The position numbers and the translations under genes are program-made. Source: an uncultured bacterium (GTDB taxonomy: Bacteria; Bacteroidota; Bacteroidia; Chitinophagales; Chitinophagaceae). Taken from it: 7,170 nt of DNA. The notes beneath the pieces are model-generated. The model was not told where the DNA came from and made no database searches. It was given only the letters and a program-made list of their open reading frames with translations. This document shows positions 1 to 6,656 of the stretch, one piece after another. How positions within the stretch are numbered: the stretch's first letter is position 1; each line of letters opens with the position of its first letter. The stretch covers positions 1 to 7,170 of the forward strand of contig CAJBPC010000699.1 in NCBI GenBank assembly GCA_903957405.1, given 5' to 3'.

Positions 1-1
1 G

Positions 2-805
2 GACAACGCCGCGATGGTGGCGGACTTTGCGCCCTCCCCCACCCATTACCTCGGGACGGTCGCAACGGACGGCACACACGAACTGTACGACGGAAAGCTC
101 AGATGGATCGGCCATGAAGGGCAGATCCTATCGGATCAGGTGGACCCGTCGAACTATCTCGAATACATCTCCGAGCGATCGGTCGACTGGTCATACCTCA
201 CCTATCCATACTACAAACCCCTCGGCATCGACGAAGGGATCTATCGCGTCGGGCCGCTCGCCAGGCTGAACGTGGCCTCCCGTATGAAGACCGAGGCTGC
301 GCAAAATGAATTCGAGATCTTCAAAGCGATCGGCAATGGGAAACCCGTGCACGGGACCTTCCTGTTCCACTATGCCCGGCTCATAGAAACACTCGGCTCC
401 GTGGAGGAGGCTGCGCTCTTGCTCGATGATCCACGCATCACATCATCCCATATCCGAACACAAGGAGTATGGAACCGGCACGAAGGGATAGGCAGTTGCG
501 AGGCACCCCGAGGAACCCTGTTCCATCACTATACCACCGATGACGACGGCAAGCTGAAAAAAATCAACCTGCTCATCGCAACCGGACAGAACAACCCATC
601 CATGAACCGGTCGATCACCGAAGTGGCAAGGCTTTACGTAGACGGGAATGATATCAGGGAGGGTATGCTCAACCGTGTGGAATCCGCCATACGCTGCTAC
701 GATCCGTGCCTATCCTGTTCGACGCATGCCATGGGGCAGATGCCGATGATCGTGGAAGTGAGGGATCGCAACGGCGATATCATAAGGCGCATCGAAAGGA
801 ATTGA
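2..805 (+). CDS. hoxH: [NiFe]-hydrogenase large subunit, HoxH-like (group 3d), C-terminal part
   Basis: This is the catalytic subunit of a cytoplasmic, probably NAD(P)-coupled [NiFe]-hydrogenase that interconverts H2 and protons. The reading frame is open to the left edge, so only about 267 residues of a protein usually near 480 are visible, and the N-terminal RxCGxC nickel-binding motif lies outside. Seen here: a WSY...PY segment followed by RVGPLARLNV near residues 58-88 (counting from the ATG at 14), CEAPRGTLFHHY near 163-174, ATGQNN near 190-195, and the C-terminal motif DPCLSCSTH (residues 230-238) with its two Ni-binding cysteines encoded at 707-709 and 716-718. These stretches closely match remembered HoxH sequences of NAD-reducing hydrogenases, better than group 1 or 3b enzymes. 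After the conserved His comes a 25-residue tail starting AMGQMP, the peptide normally removed during maturation. The likely maturation protease gene faces this one. Identity as a large subunit is near certain; assignment to subgroup 3d is strong but rests on memory, not on a tree. Confidence 0.93.
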   Translation, partial: DNAAMVADFAPSPTHYLGTVATDGTHELYDGKLRWIGHEGQILSDQVDPSNYLEYISERSVDWSYLTYPYYKPLGIDEGIYRVGPLARLNVASRMKTEAAQNEFEIFKAIGNGKPVHGTFLFHYARLIETLGSVEEAALLLDDPRITSSHIRTQGVWNRHEGIGSCEAPRGTLFHHYTTDDDGKLKKINLLIATGQNNPSMNRSITEVARLYVDGNDIREGMLNRVESAIRCYDPCLSCSTHAMGQMPMIVEVRDRNGDIIRRIERN

Positions 806-860
806 CGGACCCATGGTATCTGGATCCTGCATCACGCAAGCAAGATCATTGTTTTTACGA

Positions 861-1313
861 TCAGGAGAAATCATCCAGCCAACCCGTGATCATAGCGACT
901 GCCAGATCCGCATGCATCCTGCCTTTTTCCGATAGCTGATCACACAACCCGAATGCATCACCCGGCACGGCGCATTCGAAAAAACGCGTGGCCGATCCGA
1001 CGATCAAAGAAGTCAGTGCCGCTACCTGTGATGCGGCCATGTGGTGTGACAGGTTCGAGGACGATGCCGGGGCCCTGGAGATGGGACGGATGAGGACATC
1101 CTGACCCGAAAGGGACGCATCGATCAGGAGCACCGCATCGTACTGCTGGAAAGTGTAGATCCATTCCGTGTGCAGCTGATGGGTTGTCTGTACCGATATG
1201 CGTGGGGTGTTGAGTTCCTCCAACTGCGCACAGACATACGCGCCAATGCCGTCATCTCCCCGCAAGGGATTGCCAATGCCGAGGATCAGAATGGACGGCT
1301 TCATTCCCATCAT
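861..1313 (-). CDS. hoxW: Hydrogenase maturation protease (HoxW/HycI/HybD family, M52)
   Basis: This is an endopeptidase that checks for nickel in the large subunit of a [NiFe]-hydrogenase and then removes its C-terminal peptide. It has 150 residues, usual for the family. The family signature GIGNPLRGDDGIG lies at residues 12-24. The second Asp (D21), the Asp in LLIDA (D65) and a His in SHHMA (H90 or H91) occupy the places of the three nickel-sensing ligands known in HybD (E16, D62, H93). HQLHTEW near 45-51 resembles the HQLxPE segment of HoxW-type proteases. Three in-frame ATGs lie at 1313, 1310 and 1304; the third gives MKPSILILGIGNP, the usual N-terminus, so 1304 may be the true start. The gene converges on hoxH with 55 bases between stop codons. 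Its natural substrate is probably that HoxH, by proximity and by the HoxW-like features. No clear promoter was seen. Confidence 0.92.
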   Translation of the reverse strand: MMGMKPSILILGIGNPLRGDDGIGAYVCAQLEELNTPRISVQTTHQLHTEWIYTFQQYDAVLLIDASLSGQDVLIRPISRAPASSSNLSHHMAASQVAALTSLIVGSATRFFECAVPGDAFGLCDQLSEKGRMHADLAVAMITGWLDDFS

Positions 1314-1720
1314 ACGAAGGTCATCAATTTTTCATGAGCTGCGGCCCGACAGTTTGCGATTTAAAAATAAATATGAGTGACGGGTTGTATAAATCCCGCA
1401 TGAATGAAAGACTTCCGACTGATCTTGCAAATACATCCTGACAGTGTCATGCATGATGCCTGTAAAGCCCGAGGGTGAAGATGAAAACTGTATTTTCACA
1501 TCATGTAGAAGGCATCCATTCATGCTCAACCCTCTCTCCCATGAAGCCATGTCAATCATCCTGTTCAATAGCACGTTTAACCGTGCGCGTCCGGCATTGT
1601 CCCGGCCAATTGGCAACCGGTTCAAAAACAACCCTTACGACTATGATCATACATCCCCCTCCAGAAAGATCTGATTTCCACACTACATTTGCGGTCTGAT
1701 CAATCATCAACAAAACATTC
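1314..1720. other. 407-base intergenic region between divergent genes, palindrome-rich
   Basis: This gap separates the leftward protease gene from the rightward LLM oxidoreductase gene and must hold the promoters of both. Open frames of up to 99 codons exist on both strands, but their translations resemble no family I know and overlap each other, so I do not call a gene. It contains perfect palindromes at 1447-1456 (TCATGCATGA), 1605-1614 (GCCAATTGGC), 1615-1622 (AACCGGTT) and 1642-1651 (TATGATCATA), plus an inverted repeat GCACG-N6-CGTGC at 1571-1586. These could be regulator sites. An AT-rich motif copy sits at 1366-1376. No tRNA or clear small RNA structure was seen. Confidence 0.6.
1684..1691 (+). 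promoter_or_regulatory. Bacteroidota-type -7 promoter element for the LLM oxidoreductase gene
   Basis: TACATTTG is an exact match to the Bacteroidota primary sigma-factor -7 consensus TAnnTTTG. It ends 29 bases before the ATG at 1721, which would give a 5' leader of about 20-25 bases. No convincing TTG (-33 element) is present at the expected distance upstream, so the call rests on the -7 box and its position. The palindrome at 1642-1651 lies about 33 bases upstream, a reasonable place for a regulator. Confidence 0.45.
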
Positions 1721-2749
1721 ATGGAAATCGGCATAGACAGTTTCGCGGCCCTGTTCACCGCACGCAATCAACCACCATTGAGTGGCGAAGTTTCAATAGA
1801 AAACCTGCTCGGCCGCATCGAATTCGCCGATAAGGAAGGGCTGGATGTCTTCGGCATCGGCGAACACCACCGGAGCGACATGCTTGACGCTGCGAATACG
1901 CTGATCCTGGCGGCCGCCGCTGCGCGCACGCAAAGGATTAGACTCACCAGTGCCGTCACCGTCCTCAGTGCGGCGGATCCGGTGAGGGTGTTCCAGCAGT
2001 TCGCGACACTCGACCTCATCTCGAAAGGCCGGGCGGAGATGGTCGTCGGAAGAGGGTCTTCCATCGAGGCATTTCCCCTGTTCGGTTACCGCCTCGAGGA
2101 CTATAACGAGCTCTTCACCGAAAAGCTCGACCTGTTGCTGAAGGTCAGGGATAACGAGTACGTGACCTGGGAGGGCAGGTTCCGGCCAGCGATCAACAAC
2201 CTGCCTGTTTATCCACGGCCATTGCAGACCCCTCTTCCGATATGGATCGGTGTGGGCGGCACCCCGGCGTCCTTTGCACGTGCCGGCAGGCTCGGTCTGC
2301 CCCTGATGGTCGCCGTGATCGGTGGGGAAACACACAGATTCCGACCGCTTGTGGACATGTACCGGGAAGCTTGGATGAAGGCCGGACATCCGGAAGAAAA
2401 AATGCGCGTGGGACTCCATTCATTCGGGTATGTGGCAGAGAAAAGGGAAGAAGCCATAGAAGACTTCTGGCCGGGGTACTGCGAGAACATGAACCGCATC
2501 GGACGCGAACGCGGCTGGGCACCCATCACAAGACGGGACTACGATGCGCAGACAGGCCCGACCGGAGCCTTCCTCATCGGAACGGCGAATGATGTCGCCG
2601 AGAAGATCGACCGCCACAGCAAAGCGCTTGGGGGCATTGACCGGTTCTGCTTCATGATGGAAAATGCCGTAGTGCCCAATGAAAAGATACTGCATTCGAT
2701 ATCGCTCATGGCAAAAGGGGTGAAAGGGATGGTGAACGGAACCCTGTAA
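1721..2749 (+). CDS. LLM-class flavin-dependent monooxygenase (Atu2307/SP_0267 type)
   Basis: This is a bacterial-luciferase-like oxidoreductase expected to use reduced FMN and O2 on an unknown small organic substrate in the cytoplasm. At 342 residues it has the family length, and it forms one TIM-barrel domain. The N-terminus MEIGIDSFAA, FGIGEHHRS at 44-52, LTSAVTVLSAADPVRVFQQFATLDL at 75-99, GRAEMVVGRGS near 103-113, PIWIGVGGTP at 173-182 and GGETHRFRPLVD at 201-212 match the subgroup exemplified by Agrobacterium Atu2307. EHH is the conserved motif near the flavin. The start is fixed by this N-terminus and by a -7 promoter box 29 bases upstream. No terminator is seen after it, and the CPBP-family gene begins 96 bases later on the same strand, so read-through is possible. 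Family assignment is firm. The substrate cannot be inferred, and the neighbours give no hint of a desulfurisation or degradation pathway. Confidence 0.93.
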   Translation: MEIGIDSFAALFTARNQPPLSGEVSIENLLGRIEFADKEGLDVFGIGEHHRSDMLDAANTLILAAAAARTQRIRLTSAVTVLSAADPVRVFQQFATLDLISKGRAEMVVGRGSSIEAFPLFGYRLEDYNELFTEKLDLLLKVRDNEYVTWEGRFRPAINNLPVYPRPLQTPLPIWIGVGGTPASFARAGRLGLPLMVAVIGGETHRFRPLVDMYREAWMKAGHPEEKMRVGLHSFGYVAEKREEAIEDFWPGYCENMNRIGRERGWAPITRRDYDAQTGPTGAFLIGTANDVAEKIDRHSKALGGIDRFCFMMENAVVPNEKILHSISLMAKGVKGMVNGTL

Positions 2750-2845
2750 ATGAGGATGAACGGGCATGGCTTATATTTACTTTTCAGCATCAATTGAAAT
2801 CCACCATTTACCCATGCAGACACTAAAAGTCAAAAAAATGAACCG

Positions 2846-3532
2846 ATGCAAACGAACTCCGCAACACACATACTCGTCTCCGCCATCATCACCTACCTCT
2901 GCTTCATCGCAGTGCAATTCCTTGCCTGGAAAAAAGGCGGACTGCATTTCACCAGTGCACCGGATGCGGCGGGAAGGAAAACAAACCTGATCCTGCAGAT
3001 CTGCGGGATCCTTATATTTATCGGGGCCGGCACGATATGGAATGTTCGCGTCAATGCCAACGGACAACAAAGCGAAATGCTTCAGATGCCGCAAGGGCTG
3101 CCCCTTTGGCCGATCGCCATCCTATCATGCGCCACTGCCGCGATAGGCATCCTGAGCGCACGCAAACAGATCAGGCTGATGACGCCCCCGGATAGACCAT
3201 CATCGCTCACATGGTATATTTATTTTCCGGTAAGGACGATCTTCATCATCCTGTACGAACTATTTTTTCGCGGGGTCCTGTTCTTTGCCACTATGGCGCT
3301 GTTCAGCGTGTACATCGCGATACCCGTGAACATCGCACTCTACTACTTCGCACATATCCTGGGTGACCGGAAAGAATCAAACGGCTCCATCTTATTCGGC
3401 CTAGTACTTTGCGCTATGGCATTCTACTACAGCTCCTTCTGGCCTGCAGCGATCGTGCACCTGTCGCTGACGCTTTCATATGAGATACCCTTCGCCATCC
3501 GTTCCATCCGCAACATAAAGCAAAAGACATGA
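2846..3532 (+). CDS. CPBP-family (Rce1/CAAX-protease-like) membrane protein, degenerate first motif
   Basis: This 228-residue integral membrane protein has about six hydrophobic segments, near residues 9-28, 48-67, 85-105, 125-153, 155-172 and 180-212. The fourth carries YELFFRGVL (137-145), which corresponds to the CPBP motif EExxxR but with Tyr137 in place of the first Glu; E138 and R142 remain. YYFAH gives H170 at the motif 2 position, and WPAAIVH gives H205 at the motif 3 position. In Rce1 the first Glu of motif 1 is the catalytic residue, so this protein may be inactive as a protease, or it may belong to the W/Y-E variant of CPBP proteins. Its last codons overlap the next gene (ATGA at 3529-3532), which implies translational coupling to the SDR reductase. 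The start at 2846 leaves a short polar N-terminus before the first helix and has no strong Shine-Dalgarno. CPBP membership is probable; function is unknown. Confidence 0.78.
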   Translation: MQTNSATHILVSAIITYLCFIAVQFLAWKKGGLHFTSAPDAAGRKTNLILQICGILIFIGAGTIWNVRVNANGQQSEMLQMPQGLPLWPIAILSCATAAIGILSARKQIRLMTPPDRPSSLTWYIYFPVRTIFIILYELFFRGVLFFATMALFSVYIAIPVNIALYYFAHILGDRKESNGSILFGLVLCAMAFYYSSFWPAAIVHLSLTLSYEIPFAIRSIRNIKQKT

Positions 3533-4503
3533 AGATCTTCCTTACAGGCGCCACCGGATATATCGGCAACAGACTGATGCGGACCATCCTGTCAAAAGGG
3601 CACGAGGTACATACTATCCTGCGCGACCCGGCGAAGCGACACCACCTCGAAGCAGCGGGCGTGCGGATCTTCAAAGGCGACCTATCTGACAAGGACAATC
3701 TGTCAAGGGCCATGGAAGGTTGCGAACAGGCCTTTCACACGGCAGCCCTGGCAAGGCTTTGGGCCGCCGACCCCAAGCCATTCATCGAAACAAATGTGAA
3801 GGGTACGGAACATGTCATGCAGGCAGCCGCAGCGCAGGGTGTCCGAAAAGTAGTGTTCACTTCCAGCGCCTCCATACTCTCACCCTACAAAGGCAAGATG
3901 CTCGATGAGGGAGACCAACGCGCCGATGGCTTTGAAAGCGAATACGCACGCACAAAACATTTGGCAGGGGAGATCGTACGGGGATATGTGTCGGCAGAAA
4001 TGGACACCGCCATCGTCATCCCCACGCGCGTCTACGGCGCAGGGATCATGACGCACAGCAACGCCATCAGCCGCATGCTCGATGACCTCATGAAACGCAA
4101 TACAAGCTTCGTCCCAGCATGCCTGGATGTCGTGGCGAACTATGTGTACGTCGAAGATGTCGTCAACGGCCACCTGCTCGCCATGGAGAAAGCCACCGGC
4201 GGAGAAAGTTATATCCTCGGCGGAGAAAATATCAGTTACCGCGACTTCTATGATGCCGTCAGTGACTTCACCGGGAAGAGCAATCTCCTGAAAATGCCGC
4301 TATGGGTCATGAGATCTGCAGGCTACATCCACCTCGCGCAATATCACCTGTTCAAAAAAGACCCGCCCTTCACGCCAGACATCATCGGTCGTTTTTTCAG
4401 AAATATGCATGTGAGCTCTGAGAAGGCTGTCAGGGATTTGAAGTATGAGGTCACTCCTTTCAGAGAAGGACTGGCAGAAACAATCAGGTCATTGAAGGGT
4501 TAG
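3529..4503 (+). CDS. Extended SDR NAD(P)-dependent reductase/epimerase (dihydroflavonol-4-reductase-like)
   Basis: This 324-residue protein has a Rossmann-fold dinucleotide site at the N-terminus: GATGYIG at residues 7-13 (GxxGxxG), then R32 in LRDPAK, which favours NADP(H), and GDLSD at 50-54. TSSAS at 111-115 and YARTK (Y139, K143) supply the Ser-Tyr-Lys catalytic set, and YVYVED at 205-210 is the usual C-terminal motif. The sequence resembles dihydroflavonol-reductase and HpnA-like members, which reduce a carbonyl or modify a nucleotide-sugar or isoprenoid substrate. The substrate cannot be told from the sequence. Its ATG overlaps the stop of the upstream CPBP-family gene, so the two are very likely co-expressed. 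The gene ends 99 bases before the stop of the convergent glycosyltransferase gene. No terminator for its own strand is visible there. Fold assignment is firm, specific activity open. Confidence 0.92.
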   Translation: MKIFLTGATGYIGNRLMRTILSKGHEVHTILRDPAKRHHLEAAGVRIFKGDLSDKDNLSRAMEGCEQAFHTAALARLWAADPKPFIETNVKGTEHVMQAAAAQGVRKVVFTSSASILSPYKGKMLDEGDQRADGFESEYARTKHLAGEIVRGYVSAEMDTAIVIPTRVYGAGIMTHSNAISRMLDDLMKRNTSFVPACLDVVANYVYVEDVVNGHLLAMEKATGGESYILGGENISYRDFYDAVSDFTGKSNLLKMPLWVMRSAGYIHLAQYHLFKKDPPFTPDIIGRFFRNMHVSSEKAVRDLKYEVTPFREGLAETIRSLKG

Positions 4504-4517
4504 GATTCCATTCGCTG

Positions 4518-4540
4518 AAAAAAAATCCCTCTGCAAGGGA
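4518..4540 (-). terminator. Intrinsic terminator of the glycosyltransferase gene
   Basis: Read on the minus strand, a TCCCT/AGGGA stem of 5 bp with a 5-base loop (4526-4540) is followed directly by eight T residues (4525-4518). It lies about 60 bases past the glycosyltransferase stop at 4603. On the plus strand there is no T tract after the hairpin, so it should not stop the SDR transcript. The stem is short, which lowers certainty. Confidence 0.55.
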
Positions 4541-4602
4541 AGTAACATCCGGCCCGACACACCGAAAGAAAAATACAAATAAATATAAGGTTGACAGACC
4601 CA

Positions 4603-5598
4603 TCACCTCGCCGGTCCACCATACACTTTACGCACTTTGTAGATCCCGCGCTTGGAAGTTTCGTAATAGGTGCGTAGACCGATGTCCGCCAAAATGCCGA
4701 TGGTGATCAGCTGGATGCCGCCGATCAGAAGGATCATCCCCAGGATCAGAAGGGGCTTGCCCCAGATGTCCTGACCGGCGACCTTCAATCCAAGTAAATA
4801 CAAATTGATCAGCACACCCGCTGAAAAGGCGATGAATCCGAACGTACCAAAGATATGCATCGGCTTCTGGCTGTAGCGGCGCATGAAGAATAACAACATC
4901 AGATCGCTGATCACACGAAAGGTACGCGAGAGATTGTATTTAGAATGTCCAAACTGACGGGGGTGATGCTTCACATCTACTTCCGTCATGCTCGCACCGG
5001 AGAAACTGGCCACCGCCGGAATGAAACGATGCATCTCCCCGTGCAACTGCAGGTCGCGCGCCACATCGGCCTTCATGACCTTCAACGTACATCCGAAGTC
5101 GTGTATGCCCACTTTCGTGATCCGCCGTATGAGCCAGTTGGCCATCCCGCTGGGGATCTTGCGCAATAGCATTTTATCCTTCCTGTTCTTTCGGTTACCC
5201 GCGACAATGTCCCAATCCTCCGCCTTGATCTTTTCAAGCATCATCGGGATGTCAGAAGGATCATTCTGCAAGTCGCCGTCGAGAAATGCGATGTATGCTC
5301 CCGTAGCATGATCCACACCCGCCGCCATGGCCGTGCTCTGCCCGTAATTCTTCTTGAACTCGACCAGGATCAACCGATCGTTCACCAGCTCGCGGACTTT
5401 AAGCCTCGTGTTATCGCTGCTGCAATCATCCACGATGATCACTTCATAGTCTATTCCCGACAGCGCTTCGCTGACGGAGCGGATCAGGAGCTGTATGCTT
5501 TCCTCCTCGTTGAGGACGGGGATGACCACCGAGAGTTCACGCAGTGGGACGGCATCTTCCGCTTCCTGGAACGCAGCGATGGATGTGGGATGGATCAT
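4603..5598 (-). CDS. Family 2 glycosyltransferase with two C-terminal membrane helices (polyprenyl-phosphate type)
   Basis: This is an inverting GT2 enzyme, probably transferring a sugar from a nucleotide donor to a polyprenyl phosphate on the cytoplasmic face of the inner membrane, as DPM1, ArnC and GtrB do. From the ATG at 5598 it has 331 residues. Motifs: LSVVIPVLNEE (22-32), IVDDCSSD (55-62), and the metal-binding DGDLQNDP (107-114). HHPRQFGHSKYN (211-222) is the conserved segment before the membrane part of DPM1/GtrB proteins. Two hydrophobic helices lie near 248-271 and 281-306. The frame stays open to a GTG at 5637, adding 13 residues before the ATG. I prefer the ATG because the extra residues look unlike the family. 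A -7 promoter box lies upstream (5686-5693) and a terminator downstream. It stands alone, divergent from a beta-barrel gene, so the final glycan is unknown; lipid, exopolysaccharide or protein glycosylation are all possible. Confidence 0.92.
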   Translation of the reverse strand: MIHPTSIAAFQEAEDAVPLRELSVVIPVLNEEESIQLLIRSVSEALSGIDYEVIIVDDCSSDNTRLKVRELVNDRLILVEFKKNYGQSTAMAAGVDHATGAYIAFLDGDLQNDPSDIPMMLEKIKAEDWDIVAGNRKNRKDKMLLRKIPSGMANWLIRRITKVGIHDFGCTLKVMKADVARDLQLHGEMHRFIPAVASFSGASMTEVDVKHHPRQFGHSKYNLSRTFRVISDLMLLFFMRRYSQKPMHIFGTFGFIAFSAGVLINLYLLGLKVAGQDIWGKPLLILGMILLIGGIQLITIGILADIGLRTYYETSKRGIYKVRKVYGGPAR

Positions 5599-5685
5599 GG
5601 TGGACACTTGATTCAACTCCCTGCGAAAATCACGCACCGATATGCATCAGCGATCCGTGAAGCGGCAGTCAGTTGTGGTGAGCAG

Positions 5686-5693
5686 CAAAGGTA
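5686..5693 (-). promoter_or_regulatory. Bacteroidota-type -7 promoter element for the glycosyltransferase gene
   Basis: On the minus strand this reads TACCTTTG, an exact match to TAnnTTTG. A TTA triplet 20 bases upstream (5714-5716) could be a weak -33 element (consensus TTG). Transcription would start near 5679, leaving a leader of roughly 80 bases to the ATG at 5598 or 40 to the GTG at 5637. The 171-base gap between the two divergent genes shows no comparable box on the plus strand for the beta-barrel gene. Confidence 0.5.
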
Positions 5694-5808
5694 CGACAGA
5701 ACGACAAATCGCTTAACGCAGGTTTAACAGCACCCCACCCTGCGGAAAGATCCATCAGCGAATCATACTGATGATGAACACATCCATCCATCCTGAACCT
5801 GAAATGAA

Positions 5809-6573
5809 ATGCTCATGACAACACAGATCCTGATAGCGTATTTGATGGCCTCGACAGGCCTGGTATTATCCACTGTGGGTGCCTTCGCGCAACCGAAAAA
5901 AAGACAGTATGAATTCGGCATACAAGCCGGTTCAATGGTCTACCAAGGCGACCTGAATCCTTCCCGTTTGGGATCGCTGAAAACGATGCAGCCATCGCTG
6001 GGGCTGCATGCCGCCATGTTGATGGGCGCGAACATGGCCATTAGGGCAGGGGTCATCTTCGGCAAACTCAAAGGAGACGAAAGTAAATATGCCCGTCCGG
6101 CATATCGACAGGATCGCAATTTCTCCTTCACCTCTCCCGTCACCGAGCTGTCAGGAAACATCGTTTGGAATCCTCTCGGAAAGCTGTCAGAAGACAAAAA
6201 GATCACGCCGTTCCTTTCAGCAGGATTGGGGTTGTCGATGCTGAGGGTTAGTGCCGATTGGTCTCGCATGACCGGTAACTTTATCGTGACGGAAATCAGC
6301 GATCTGACGACAAGACTTGCCGAAGACGCGGCTCACGCTAAGCCAATACTTCTGCCGGTAGCCATGATGGGGATCGGCTTACGGTACCAACTCCGTCCGC
6401 AATGGGCGCTGTCGATGGAAAGCACCTATCGCTTCACCCCGACAGATCATCTCGATGGATTCAGCAGGGCGGCGAACGCGGGAAAGCGGGACCAGTACAT
6501 GACCCATTCCCTGGGCCTGGTGTACTGCAGCGGTAAAGGCAATCGACTGGGCTGTCCGAAAACGACATGGTGA
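5809..6573 (+). CDS. DUF6089-like outer-membrane beta-barrel protein
   Basis: This is a predicted secreted beta-barrel of the outer membrane, 254 residues long. Residues 1-27 form a signal peptide: a hydrophobic stretch followed by AFA, with cleavage expected before Q28. The mature part starts YEFGIQAGSMVYQGDLNPSRLG (34-55), which fits the DUF6089 family of Bacteroidota, where a short glycine-rich first strand leads into YxGDL. Further alternating strands follow: ALRAG-type strands near 76-86, NFSFTSPVTELSGNIVWNP (104-122), ITPFLSAGLGLSML (132-145), LPVAMMGIGLRYQL (182-195) and a barrel-like C-terminus with TYRFTPTDHLDGFS (206-219). The C-terminus extends past the last predicted strand with two Cys (C240, C249), which could form a disulfide. 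An alternative start is the ATG at 5815. The family is of unknown function; a structural or sensor role in the envelope is only a guess. It converges on another barrel gene. Confidence 0.85.
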   Translation: MLMTTQILIAYLMASTGLVLSTVGAFAQPKKRQYEFGIQAGSMVYQGDLNPSRLGSLKTMQPSLGLHAAMLMGANMAIRAGVIFGKLKGDESKYARPAYRQDRNFSFTSPVTELSGNIVWNPLGKLSEDKKITPFLSAGLGLSMLRVSADWSRMTGNFIVTEISDLTTRLAEDAAHAKPILLPVAMMGIGLRYQLRPQWALSMESTYRFTPTDHLDGFSRAANAGKRDQYMTHSLGLVYCSGKGNRLGCPKTTW

Positions 6574-6603
6574 AGGACAACCGAAACCTCCCGGATGTAC
6601 ATG

Positions 6604-6632
6604 AAAAAACCCGCTGCGGGGAGGGCAGCGGG
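6604..6632 (-). terminator. Intrinsic terminator of the DUF3575-like gene
   Basis: A perfect 8-bp GC-rich stem (CCCGCTGC at 6610-6617 with GCAGCGGG at 6625-6632, loop of 7) is followed on the minus strand by six T residues (6609-6604), with a further T-rich run before the stem. It lies 25 bases past the stop codon at 6657. On the plus strand the flanks are A tracts, so it should act only on the leftward gene and not on the DUF6089-like gene that ends at 6573. Confidence 0.88.
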
Positions 6633-6656
6633 CTCAAAAAAAATAAATATGAATCA

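Noticed and set aside
806..860. GATC-flanked T-rich stretch between hoxH and the protease gene as a terminator
   Set aside because: The only inverted repeat is the self-complementary GATC; no stable stem followed by a T tract exists on either strand.
1428..1435. Minus-strand TGTATTTG as a possible -7 box for the protease gene
   Set aside because: It has one mismatch to TAnnTTTG, no TTG at a suitable distance upstream, and would give a leader of over 100 bases.
1332..1631. 99-codon open frame on the minus strand upstream of the protease gene, and overlapping plus-strand frames at 1444-1699
   Set aside because: The translations resemble no known family, have no clear start context, and overlap each other on both strands; the region behaves like regulatory sequence.
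1793..2767. Several long minus-strand and alternative plus-strand frames inside the LLM gene
   Set aside because: They lie within a gene with strong family match and are rich in Arg, Pro and Ser, as expected for shadow frames of GC-rich coding DNA.
2771..2780. TATATTTA as a promoter -7 box for the CPBP gene
   Set aside because: It lacks the final G of TAnnTTTG, has no -33 element, and is better explained as a copy of the recurring AT-rich motif.
4945..5727. Plus-strand frames of 74, 107 and 139 codons across the glycosyltransferase gene
   Set aside because: They are antisense to conserved GT2 motifs and show no recognisable domain or signal peptide.
5781..5793. Tandem CATC repeat (three units) before the DUF6089-like gene
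   Set aside because: It is too short to claim as a phase-variable or functional repeat.
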